From positions 248,001-312,000 of the forward strand of contig WION01000009.1 of assembly GCA_015039365.1 (NCBI GenBank): a stretch of DNA of 64,000 nt, given 5' to 3'. Numbering within the stretch: position 1 is the first letter of the stretch; each line of letters starts with the position of its first letter. Below, piece by piece: positions 32,568-42,435 of the stretch. This stretch comes from Amanita rubescens. Its lineage: Eukaryota > Basidiomycota > Agaricomycetes > Agaricales > Amanitaceae. The notes under the pieces were generated by a model. It ran no database searches. It saw only the letters and a list, made by a program, of their open reading frames with translations, and was not told where the DNA came from. A program made the translations under genes and the position numbers.

Positions 32568-33263
32568 TCATTCAGCGATAATTATGTCCTTTTCTACATC
32601 CGACGTTCCCATCTCTACATCGACGGTCACAAGCGTCGGATGCTTTCCACGCCTTGACACGGATGACAAGGATGGATCGGCACTACTTATCCGTATGAAT
32701 CTCAGCTGTTCCACATAAGCGGCCTCGTTCATGTCCCATTTCCTGAAAAGCTCAACGTTCGGAGCATGTGTCAAGTCAATGACCTCTTTGGAGCTATCAT
32801 CTAGCCGGAATAACGGTCGGAGCAAAAGGTACATACCCAATCCTGTTCGATATTCTTCCGCGTCCCTGAGCTTGATTTCTTCTAATCTCGTCTGGGTGGA
32901 GCTTTTTGGACGCCCTTTTCTTCTGGAAGCTTGCTCTGACTGCAATTGCTCGTCAAACCTGGCTAGCCATATATCGCGGACGATGGAATGCAACTCGTCA
33001 AGGGTAAGGATGCCATGGTCAGGGAGACAATGGAAATAGAATCTATAGGTATCGACTAGTGACGGCGTCTTCAGATATGGATATGATCGTAAGGAGAAAG
33101 ACAAACGCAATGAATTGAGTCTTTGTCCTCTTTTTGAGATAATGTTTTGTAGTTTTTCCTTGCGTAATGATGCTCGCACCAGCTGACTAGCCTTGCGAGA
33201 GTTTGGATGGAAAATTTTCTCCTTGTTATGTTTGACAGGCTTCGGCTTCGCAGGGGAGGCCAT
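32568..33263 (-). CDS. TMA16: Tma16-family ribosome biogenesis factor
   Basis: The protein starts MASPAKPKPVKHNKEKIFHP, followed by NSRKASQLVRASLRKEKLQ, the Tma16 N-terminal signature. One intron (GTTTGT...CACTAG) joins LNSL to DTYRFYFHCLPDHG. Further conserved parts are LTLDELHSIVRDIWLARFD, QASRRKGRPKS and a helical C-terminal half. Tma16 binds pre-60S particles in yeast and its human homologue is a nuclear ribosome-assembly factor. The ATG at 33261-33263 is 38 bp from the divergent MOZART1 start. The stop is at 32568-32570. Confidence 0.88.
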   Translation of the reverse strand: MASPAKPKPVKHNKEKIFHPNSRKASQLVRASLRKEKLQNIISKRGQRLNSLRLSFSLRSYPYLKTPSLVDTYRFYFHCLPDHGILTLDELHSIVRDIWLARFDEQLQSEQASRRKGRPKSSTQTRLEEIKLRDAEEYRTGLGMYLLLRPLFRLDDSSKEVIDLTHAPNVELFRKWDMNEAAYVEQLRFIRISSADPSLSSVSRRGKHPTLVTVDVEMGTSDVEKDIIIAE

Positions 33264-33301
33264 GATTAAGCAAGGAAGCGTGGGAAGGGATAAAGTGACA
33301 T
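33264..33301. promoter_or_regulatory. 38-bp spacer between divergent start codons (TMA16 / MZT1)
   Basis: Only 38 bp separate the two ATGs. Promoter and 5' UTR elements of each gene must therefore overlap this spacer or lie inside the other gene. Confidence 0.7.
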
Positions 33302-33596
33302 ATGTCGTCAAGCACAGAACGAGTTAGCGCCGCAGAGCAAACGCTTGAGAGTGAGTTCTCGCAGTTAAGCGAGTAACAAGTCAGTAAACGAGGATTAGTT
33401 CTATATGAAATCTCTCAGGTTTTGAACACTCAATTGGACAAGGAAACGCTTGCTACGTGTGTGAGCATGATTGAGAGTGGAGTAAATGCCTCGGGTCTAG
33501 CAGTCAGTTATTATATTCTAAACGCTACGTGTCAGGGGTTAAAAGAAAATGTAGGCAGTTGTTCAGGAGCTTCGACGGGAGAAAGCGGCGCTGTGA
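33302..33596 (+). CDS. MZT1: MOZART1 (mitotic-spindle organizing protein 1)
   Basis: Three tiny exons encode a 64-residue helical protein. Its parts are MSSSTERVSAAEQTLE, ILYEISQVLNTQLDKETL, ATCVSMIESGVNASGLA and AVVQELRREKAAL. The LxxGVNxxxLAxVxxELR pattern is the MOZART1 signature. It binds the N-termini of gamma-tubulin complex proteins and is needed to recruit or activate gamma-TuC at spindle poles. The first intron follows ...TLE with a GTGAGT donor; the second lies after GLA. The gene is too short to stand out as a single open frame and would be missed by simple ORF calling. The Zds-like gene begins 51 bp downstream. Confidence 0.9.
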
Positions 33597-33647
33597 TGCA
33601 AATTAGGGTAGAATAATCTTGTTCTAGTCTACTTTCTTTCTCCTCTC

Positions 33648-36305
33648 ATGGCCTCTCGCTCCCTTCAGCCCTCTGAGCAGGAAATACAACGCGAGGTTGA
33701 GGCTCTCAGAGATATCAGACGCCGTTCAATCAACCCAGGCGCTCTCGCAATCGATCCTGACCTTCCCCCTTCTCAATCCCCGCCCTCTCCAAGTCAAACA
33801 GATGGTAGCTCAATTCCTCGTCGCAGAAGTTCTCGTCGTAGCGCTGGCTCTTCAGATGACCCAACTGTCCCCACCGACGACCCCTTTCATCTCTTCTGGG
33901 TCCCTGCCAGTCTTCATCCTGAAATCGCCCCTGCAGAGTTCCGCGCATTCCTCAAAGAGCATGCCCGAACACCACCACATGACGAGGAGGAGGGAGTATT
34001 CAGATCCAACTCGGTCTCATCCTACGCTTCTGCCTCTGCTCTGGCGCGTAGGAAGTCTATGCTCAGCAGGCAATATCAGCCCTCCGAGAACGATGACGTA
34101 GAGGAAGAAAGGATCGTCCCTCTCAAGAGAAGTCCAAGCAATGGTTTTGGGCCTCAGCTCACTATTAAGGATCTCGAGAAATTGGATCAGCTGGCAGAGG
34201 AGGCTTCGACTAGCGATGACCCCTCGAAATTCAGAAATATTCTGAGGAGAAGCCTCAGTCTTAATCTATCCCCCACAGGTTGGTTCTAGATACCCTCCAC
34301 AGACCGTCCATGTCGTGACCTTTCTTCTGCAGCGGCTCTGTCCAATATCGAGGAGATGCCCGACATGGCAGACGAGGCAGATTCACCAATCATCGTCCCT
34401 CCGCCTGGTCAAATTCTCAGACGAGCCGCGCGTACTAAAATACGCAAACCTAGCCTGCTTGGAGACGGCGGAGGACATCGCTTCGCATCGACGCGGAAGG
34501 TGCAAGCGAGAGCGGCAACCACGTCACTACTCGAACCACGCTCATCTAGCGATAGATCTTCAAGCGATCACGGCGAATCTGTCGAATCTGTATCGGCACC
34601 TCCTGAGCATGTCGCCACATCTCGTGACAAATTGACATTACGACCAGAGTCTTATGGTGAAGAGGCTTTCATTATTGACTCATACGCTCGAGATGATGAC
34701 GAAGACTCCCAACCACCTAATATTGATATTATTCCTCCAGAAGGTGCGGCGCAGGATTCGATCGTTTCACCTCCACTCCTTTCAACTTCTCCACCGCCAC
34801 TTCCGGTATCTGATGTATCCACAGCAACCCGTGAAGCTATGCTGTTCACACCCCAGCCACAGCCACCTGCGCCAGAGCCGGCTCAGGTGCCACTCCCCAT
34901 TTCACCTCCGATAGAAGTGTCGACTCTCTCAGCACCCCGAATAGAACCACCGCCGGTACCGATTCATGCCCCTGTACCAAGACCCCCGCCGCAACCTGCT
35001 CCCCAGGTCCCCGCCGTGCCCGGTCCACAAAGGAAGGAAAAGGACAAAAAGGGCGGGCTATTTAAATGGGGCGGCGATAAAGCGTCAAAGAAGGCTCAGA
35101 AGAATGCGTCATCTGAGAAAGAGTCAGGCTTCTTCGGATCTCTATTTGGATCAAAGAAGAAGCAGGAATCAGAACCCGTCGGGAGTGCTACCGCCCGCGA
35201 AACTGCACAAGCCTTGCTGGGTTCCTCAAAATCTTCTAAAAACTACGTGCCATCTACATCCCCTGGCCTTCCGCCGGGCACATCCCCCAATAACTATTCA
35301 AGATATCCTATACATGTAGAAAGGGCGATTTATAGGCTCAGTCACATCAAACTCGCCAATCCAAGGCGACCCCTGTACGAGCAAGTTCTAATCAGTAATC
35401 TGATGTTTTGGTACCTTGGCGTAATCAACAAAGCCCAGAGCCCGACGCAACCTAACGGTCAACCTGTTCCTAATCCAGATCAGGCAAATGTTGGCACAGC
35501 CCTTGCGAATGACGCCGAAAAGCAGGAGGGGGATCAAAAGGAGAGGGAACGGGCAGAAATGGAACGGTTGGAGCGGGAAAGGTTAGAGAGGGAGCAACGA
35601 GAACGAGCTGAACGGGAAGCAGAAATGAAGAAGAAAGAAACAGGTAGACGTGGATCCTTGACCAAGCCACCGCCTGGTGGTGGGCGTAGGGCTGAGAAGC
35701 CCGTCAAGGGACCACAGTACGAGATGCAACATCGCGTAATGGAGCAAGAATATGGTAGTTATGCGGCACAAGCGCAGCAGAACGTGCAGCTTGCGCGAAT
35801 TCATTCCGCTCCCGTTGGGGCCGCTAATTCTGGGCCTGGGGAGCAGCAGTACCCTTGGGGATCGTCAAGCACCCCTCAGCTGGTGCAACCGCAACCCCAA
35901 TCTGTGATGCCAAATCAATTTTATAACCCCGATTTACCACCTTCGAATAGAACGGCTCATTCTGCCCCTCCTCGAATAACTTCTCCTCCCGACCGTCGAT
36001 CCAAATCTCCCCCTGCGGCCCCAAGTTCACATCGGCCTATGAACGCTTCTCGGTACAGCCCAAACTCGTCACAAGAGAACCTAGCAATCACGCCGAATGG
36101 CAGGTTATCCGGACGCTCGTTATCTGCTACAGCCTTGCCGTCTGCTCCGATGTACCCAGTCAATGGCAGGAGTCGAAAAGGTGCCAGCATACCTTCACAG
36201 GGCCAGGGCAAACGATCGCTGAGCAATGAAAGAAGAGTAGAAGAGAAAGGGTTTGAGGAAGAGGACGTTCCGTTAGCCGTCTGGCAGCAGCAAAGACGGC
36301 GATGA
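33648..36305 (+). CDS. Zds family protein (PP2A-Cdc55 regulator)
   Basis: Two exons, joined across an intron at about 34280-34331, give a protein of about 860 residues. An N-terminal block (DDPFHLFWVPASLHPEIAP) resembles the conserved N-terminal motif of Zds1/Zds2. The C-terminal Zds_C domain is clear as YPIHVERAIYRLSHIKLANP followed by LYEQVLISNLMFWYLG. Between them lie long Pro/Ser-rich and Lys-rich disordered parts. After the domain come a charged coiled coil (repeats of ERERAEMERLERER) and a basic tail. Yeast Zds proteins restrain PP2A-Cdc55 in mitotic exit and polarity. The basidiomycete protein is longer C-terminally than the domain requires. Confidence 0.87.
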
Positions 36306-36826
36306 GGTCATACGATGACCATTTCCCCCGACATATATTTATGACGTCTCATCCCTCCTGACATTTAGAACATCTGCTTTTACCCACAGGAACTTACCTT
36401 TCAGCATCCCCCTAATGACGCCGCAGTGCGACATTACATTCCTTTATCCGATACCTTCAACATCCCTCTTACCATCATAGGTTACTCTCTCTCTCATAGT
36501 TTCCTGATCACATCCACGGTTCACAGCACCACTTATCATTAGGAGGATTTCATACTCTCTTCCGTTCCTCATTATTACCCTTTTTTTTTACCGTTTAACT
36601 ATGGTTATCGGCTGGATTCTACGTCGACGATATCGCGTCCTAGGACAGTGTACTCGAGTAATGTATACCTCTCATGCTGCCCACAAATTGTGCCGCATTC
36701 GCGTGACGTACGATGTAACGCTTGCGCTTCCGCACTTGATATCATTTGACGTGAGCTCTTCATCCTCACATGGGTCATCGCCGGTCACTGAATGCACGGC
36801 CGAATAATAGTAGCTTTCGCTGAAAC
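36306..36826. other. Intergenic region
   Basis: About 520 bp between the Zds stop and the ARPC2 start. It is pyrimidine-rich near 36450-36590, including a run of nine T, which fits a promoter. A small ATG frame from 36601 has no family resemblance. Confidence 0.45.
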
Positions 36827-37995
36827 ATGATTCTTCTAGAAGTAAGATCTCACTCACATTAAACAGTTACGATATATAACCTCGACTATCCATAGCCTCA
36901 CAATGTCATCATACAGACAACGCTCAATGATAAGCTCAACAAGTAAACGTTTCATCTAGACTCGAACCGTCCTAACAAGTTCACAACAGGCCTTCATCAC
37001 TCGATGTCCAGTTTGTCGATTTCGACGGCGTTCGATTCCATCTATCCACACCCGAAAAGAAGACGATCCTTCTTTTGTCTATGAACGTTCGCTGCTGGGA
37101 TGAGCTACTCAAGTATGACGTGATGGAGGTTCTGCAGCGCGAATATGGGCCACTTCTCGTTGGGCAGGTCGAGCCGGAGTATAACGTCAGTCTACAGATT
37201 GACCTTGAGCAGGTGCCTACCGATCCAGGTGCGTTAGTTAGAGAAAAGGTTCTCCGATCCGTAATGGTCATTACCACCAGAGGCACGGGAAGCGTTTATC
37301 ATGTCTGTAGCGATGTTCAAACGCAATGCCGTCGCGGCGCCGTTTGAGTTTGGATTCAAGACCCAGAAAGAACTCGCGGACACTGATAAAAAGGGAGAGC
37401 TGATGGAGATTCATTATCGAGACGAGGAAGCGATTTACGTCCGAGCTTCGCATGATCGCGTTACCGTCATCTTTTCCACCATTTTCCAAGACGAAACAGA
37501 TCGGGTTTTTGGTAAACTCTTTCTTCAAGTATGTTATGTTCCAACATATCGGGTGATTTGACAATTATTGTGTTAGGAATTTGTTGATGCAAGGCGACAA
37601 CCATCTATACAGAACGCTCCTCAGGTTCTCTACTCAAGCCGCGATCCACCGCTAGAGATCCGACATCTGCCCAACCTCAGAAACACAGAAGATACCGGAT
37701 ACGTCACGTTCATCCTCTTCCCGCGCCACTTTGCCAATCCGACGGTAGCTTCAACCACGATCTCGCACATTCAACTGTTCCGTGACTATTTGCACTATCA
37801 CATCAAATGTTCTAAGGCGTATATGCATTCGCGTATGAGGCATCGGGTGTCTGAGTTCCAAAAGGTGTTGAACAGAGCCAAGATGGAGGCTGTTACTGCG
37901 GAGAGAAAGACCGTCAGGTGAGTGTCGTTAAGGCATCTAGACTCTCGGTTTAACAATTTTTGCCTTGTAGCGGGAGGACGATGGTAACACGGTGA
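36827..37995 (+). CDS. ARC35: Arp2/3 complex subunit 2 (ARPC2 / p34-Arc)
   Basis: This subunit forms the core of the Arp2/3 actin-branching complex at cortical patches. Exon 1 is only 15 nt (36827-36841, MILLE), exon 2 (36896-36942) gives [14 protein letters not shown], and the next exon continues [18 protein letters not shown]. An intron after DLEQVPTDP joins to [20 protein letters not shown]. Later blocks are [31 protein letters not shown] and [20 protein letters not shown], all conserved. The last intron gives SGRTMVTR at the end (stop 37993-37995). Reading through the 52-nt intron near 37229 would add a non-conserved insert. Confidence 0.95.
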
Positions 37996-38197
37996 TGATA
38001 GCAAGGATACTTGTATATTGCTTATGAATGAAAATGTGTGCCTATTGGCGGTGGTGTATCTTTAGACGTCCATGTATTATAACAAATAAGCGGGGGTTGG
38101 GTAGGTCTACAGAGGTATCTGGCACAACTGTTAGAAAGGACTGATCAAGGTTAAGAATGTAATACATACAAATTACGTCTAGTATGTGTGGCAGGAT

Positions 38198-38812
38198 CTA
38201 ATCGCACCGACCATCACTCGGCCCATCCTTCCATCTCTCATCGGTCTTGGAACAATCAAATTTCTCCTTCCCGAGTTTCTCGTTGACCGCGTTATGCCGC
38301 TCGCATAACCAGCGACTCAGCGACGCGCGGCTGCTCACATCCGGCGGGTGATCTTTGATATCTTCACCAAAATCAATCGCACACCAGCTGCATGGGTAAA
38401 GGACAGGCAACGCTCTTAACAGTGTAAGCATATTGGCGCGCTGAGTCGGCGTAGGCTTGTCGGGGTAATACGCGGCGGTGGTGTGTAAAAATGTCCATGT
38501 GGCTCGGCCGAGCTGTTCGACGTCTGGTGGACACCCGACTGGCGGTTCGTCGGGGCGTTGAGAAGGAGTCTGGCTTGAAGACGAGGAGGAGGAGGAGGAT
38601 CCGGTGGCAGCTGCACCGAACATGGCCGCCATTGTCGTCGCTGCGCCTTTAGATGACTTCTTTTGCAAAGGGTTCCCAGGCGATGGCTCGATATTGCTTC
38701 CGGTTTGAGGCTTCCAGTTACGAAAGGCCGTGCATATTTTACAAGGCTTGCCATCTGGGCCCATGATCATACCCGGAGGCATCTTGTCCTTCGAGTCGCC
38801 ACCTGCAGTCAT
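38198..38812 (-). CDS. ERV1: FAD-linked sulfhydryl oxidase Erv1 (ALR type)
   Basis: Erv1 reoxidises Mia40 in the mitochondrial intermembrane space. The intronless 204-residue protein has the N-terminal shuttle pair CKIC (C24/C27), a Ser-rich linker (nine serines from residue 72), and the Erv/ALR domain from about residue 94. The domain holds GRATWTFLHTTAAYYPD, the redox centre YPCSWCA (C141/C144), a histidine-containing WLCERHNAVNEKLGK segment binding FAD, and C187. The domain organisation is that of yeast Erv1. The start is the ATG at 38810-38812 and the stop TAG is at 38198-38200. It lies tandem to the ZIP transporter, 133 bp apart. Confidence 0.95.
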   Translation of the reverse strand: MTAGGDSKDKMPPGMIMGPDGKPCKICTAFRNWKPQTGSNIEPSPGNPLQKKSSKGAATTMAAMFGAAATGSSSSSSSSSQTPSQRPDEPPVGCPPDVEQLGRATWTFLHTTAAYYPDKPTPTQRANMLTLLRALPVLYPCSWCAIDFGEDIKDHPPDVSSRASLSRWLCERHNAVNEKLGKEKFDCSKTDERWKDGPSDGRCD

Positions 38813-38945
38813 GATCGTGAAAAGCGTGACATTGATTGCGTTACATCTAGATCCTATTTATATAACTAGTCTCGCCATCACCAAGACCTCCAGTTGGGTC
38901 ATTAGGTAGCTTTTGACATTTGCCTAGACTCTTTTGACGAAACAA

Positions 38946-40355
38946 TCATGCCCAGCGTCCAAGGAGGGACATCAATCCACACCCCAGAAGCATTACACTG
39001 ATGGCATATATAAGTTGTCCAGGGTGTCCATATAACATTTCCTGGTTGAATAAGAACTCGTGTGCCATGAGCTGTGCGTATATTAGTTTGCTTTACGAGG
39101 AGGAAGACAGAGATACCCGCCTCAACAAGTCCCGTATATAACAGGATGCCCGAGCTCAGGGAATCCAGCACTCCGCTAACGATGGATGCTTTCGCAGAAC
39201 CTGGATCGTAAGTTGATCGGATACCTAGTCCAGCTGCGATTCCAATAGGCGTAGTCAAACCATACAGGACACCACCAGCAATGGGCACCCAATTGTAGCG
39301 GGGTGGCATTTTCAAGAATGCCAGACGCGAGCCAATACCGAGACCCTCGAACGTTTCTAAATCGCATTAACATGCATTTCTCTCGCCATCGAAAAAATTA
39401 CTCACGATGGAAGATAATTACCACAAAAAGAGTGACAAATGACGGGTCAACGGCAAGTGTGAGACCAACAAGCACACTGTGTCATATCAGCCAATTGAAA
39501 CTTTTGAAATTAAATCAGACTAGCCTGTGTAACAAGACACCAAACTCTAGGATGGCAACTCCGATAATTTGTGCTGCGGCATTTTGGTCGTATGAAATGT
39601 CAGATTTGCCATCTTCTTGACTGTTATCTTCCTTGGTTTTGTCAGCATCACCACTGATGTCCGCTTCTGGTCCATGTGCAGCGTGGACGCCACCGTGCGC
39701 ATGCCCGTGAACATCTACTTCTAGATATCGCAAAAAATTTGACTGATTCATAGTAGGACCCACCATGATGCATGCCAATCTTCTGTAATCTAGCTGTTCC
39801 AATGCGGAAGGCTAATATCTCGACGATGAATATTGCAAACATGCTAAGCATGCATAAAGCAAGGGCGTAAGGCTGATGGTGTGCCGTGAGTGAAGGCGCG
39901 GGCATTTTTGACGTGTACTACTCACATAAGTTTGCCACGCAGGGGATAAACATGGAGACGCTAGTTCAGTGAGTCCCGATGCTAAGAGGTGAATGAAAGC
40001 AGTAGCAATCTAAGGTTTATCTGTCACAAGGCACTTCGGAAGCACTTCGGACACTTACGATGACACCTGAACCAAAGTATTTGGCAAAGCTGCGACAGCA
40101 TTAACATTACTTTCATAGATAGGTTTCAATGACATACTTGAACACAGGTGTAGGCACGCGCAACCAATTCGTTCTCCTGGAGAGCACGGGGAACAGTGCA
40201 CCAAAAGTTGAGGCCACCATGATTATAAAGACAGAAGCGATTCGAAGGCCAGTATAGGTGAAGGCACCACCTCCAGGGGAACAACCATCTCTTTTGTCGA
40301 ACTGAGACAACGAGTTGGAAAATGAGGCGGTAGTCTCTGCAAAGGAGGGGGCCAT
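38946..40355 (-). CDS. ZIP family zinc/iron transporter (ZRT type)
   Basis: Spliced exons encode an eight-TM plasma-membrane divalent metal importer. The N-terminus MAPSFAETTASFSNSLSQF precedes a cysteine in DKRDGCSPGG, then TM1 (RIASVFIIMVASTFGALFP). TM2/3 show KYFGSGVIIATAFIHLLA, whose histidine is a TM4-type metal ligand region in the family. A His-rich loop (HGHAHGGVHAAHG) follows, then the TM5 motif HQTFEGLGIGSRLA. The C-terminus reads GQLIYAISVMLLGCGLMSL. The ATG at 40353-40355 is the first in frame. The stop is at 38946-38948. Regulation by the Zap1-like factor at 26 kb is possible, but I saw no clear ZRE upstream. Confidence 0.93.
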
Positions 40356-40966
40356 TAGAAGCGAGTGAGCGAGTGGGATGGCGATCAAGGTCTGATTAAG
40401 AGGATGTGACGGCGTGGACCCTGTTAATTGAGACTGCGAGGGTACTCCAATCGTTCTACCATATGTGGAAGAAACACCCTCTCAGTGGCCCCTGAAGTTG
40501 CCTGTTATACCGTAGCGGTCTTCTTCGCAACAATTGTTCCAACATGTGGTGGTGGTCGTGCCTGTCAGCAGCCGGCCAAATGATCAAGATGGAATAGAGA
40601 CTGCGGGTTTTGTGAGATGTTAATTACTCTGTCTTCACTATTTTTACACATGCTCTACATCACGCATGTGAGACCGGGCCATCGCAAACTGGACGAGAAA
40701 GACATGTTGCAAGGTTAGCTTCACAAGTCTCACCGCGGAACGAATTGATTCTCAAATAACACCGGGCGACGGGTCGTGTATGGCAACCCTTGCAAGTGCG
40801 TATATCTTCGCCGGCAGGTGGAATCCGGAAAGAGGCACTGATGCACCCGAAACGTTAACCTTATCGACTGGAATCAAGGGTTGTACTATAGCTACAGCGC
40901 AGACTGCAATTCACGGACACCGCACCAGTCAGATCCATGTCTGATAACGAACATATGACGCCTCCG
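40356..40966. other. Intergenic region upstream of ZIP
   Basis: About 610 bp between the ZIP start and the 3' end of the ZNHIT2-like gene; it should contain the ZIP promoter. A short GTGGTGGTG word near 40547 was the only simple repeat noticed. No gene was recognised. Confidence 0.45.
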
Positions 40967-42395
40967 CTATTTGCGGCCCGGTTTTGCGTTAACACAATTC
41001 TCGTCGTATTCCTCTTGCAGACTTTGTGCCTTTATTAGCATCTGAGAGGCAACAAATTGAAGTACTTGAGATGGCGTTGAAAGGAGATGTGCGGCATAGA
41101 AAAGCAGCTTCGGGATAATGCGATATTGATTCCGTTTTCTTCGAGCCACTTCCAAGTCCTCGGCTATGGCGGGAGAACAGAGCACTGAGATCAGACATGA
41201 CCAGGACTGATCTACAGTGTGGATGAAATCTTGCATCAATTTCCAGGTCCTCTTGTTTTGAGGGTGCATACGTCACTGGCAACGGTCTTAAAAGAGTTAC
41301 ACAATCCTGGAGAATGGCGGAAAGAGTCTGCGAAGAGATTTCACCCTATATAGAGTCAGTTTCTGCTTGGCGTTACCGAATATAAAAAAGTACTTCATCG
41401 AAACGGGACCATAAGTCCGTAATCACCTCTGACAAGGACGAGAATAGTGTTGTTGACTTTTTATCTGTCAAGAACGGGACTAATTTGGATATGGTACGCT
41501 GTGCTTCTTCGCGATCGAGATCGTCGTGCGAGAGCCTGGAAAGGGATGAAGTAGCCAAGCGACGAACGGTGTATACATAGGCAATGCTGACCAACGCTGA
41601 AATTAAACATTCCACAAACAGTCTATGCACTTACCATATCGCGCAAACGTTATACACGAGTGATGGGGACGCATGGACGGGTTTTACCATCGACGACGGG
41701 ACAAGAACTACTTCCGGTCTTGTTTTTGAGGGGTGATTTGTATCTTCTTCGCCTTCAATTTCGCTTTCTTCCCACCACGGCTTTCGTCGGCTTTTTTCTA
41801 GTTCCTCACTGCTCAGCAATTGCTGCGCTAATTCACTGCTTGGATCCCGCAGTACTTCCATGAACTTGGAACGCTCCTCGGCATTGAGCAGTGACCATAA
41901 TTCATCGGGATTGACGTTCTCTGCTGATCAATGAGGTTCCGTACATTTAAATGAACACAAATACTGACCAAGGTTGATGCCCTGCAATCGCCTCGCTAGG
42001 TCTGCGTCGAGGTCATCGTCACTCGTGGTGAGATCATCTGCGTCATCATTCACGCTTTCTTCCTCAAATTTTCTTAACAACTCCGTCATCTTACGCCTTT
42101 CTTCTATGGATTTTGAGGGCGCAGAGTGGATGTCTATTTCAAGTTCATTTTTGTAGAATGGCTCTGAACATTGGGAATGAGCCTTCCATTACCATCAGAT
42201 GTGGTGGGTGCTTGATTAGGCAAATGACGACATACTTGGGAGCGGAAGCATGAAAGAGAGCAATACGGGATATTACAGGAGGGACAGGTGTACTTTGAAA
42301 ACTGTCTTTTGCAGCTAACGGCGAGTTAGAATGCGGGCATACGCGTAAGAAAAGTATTCATACATATTGCAGATAACTTGGTCAACTGCAGACAT
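40967..42395 (-). CDS. HIT-type zinc finger protein, ZNHIT2-like
   Basis: Exon 1 encodes [11 protein letters not shown] and exon 2 continues [20 protein letters not shown] followed by SCFRSQ, a complete zf-HIT fold with paired cysteines. The rest is helical and acidic ([39 protein letters not shown]), as in ZNHIT2. ZNHIT2 is a client/regulator of the R2TP-HSP90 system that assembles snRNPs such as U5 and RNA polymerases; extension to fungi is inference. The C-terminal exons are assembled less surely than the N-terminus. ATG at 42393-42395, 40 bp from the divergent Dbp9 start; the stop is at 40967-40969. Confidence 0.82.
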
Positions 42396-42435
42396 CGTAA
42401 TTTCAACTCCGCTACGTATTTTTTTGAGCTCTAAC
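42396..42435. promoter_or_regulatory. 40-bp spacer between divergent start codons (ZNHIT2-like / DBP9)
   Basis: The two ATGs are separated by 40 bp containing a TATTTTTTTGAG word. Both products act in RNP biogenesis, so shared control is plausible. Confidence 0.7.

Noticed and set aside
36601..36807. Small ORF of 68 codons upstream of ARPC2
   Set aside because: No family resemblance, and it lies in a probable promoter region.
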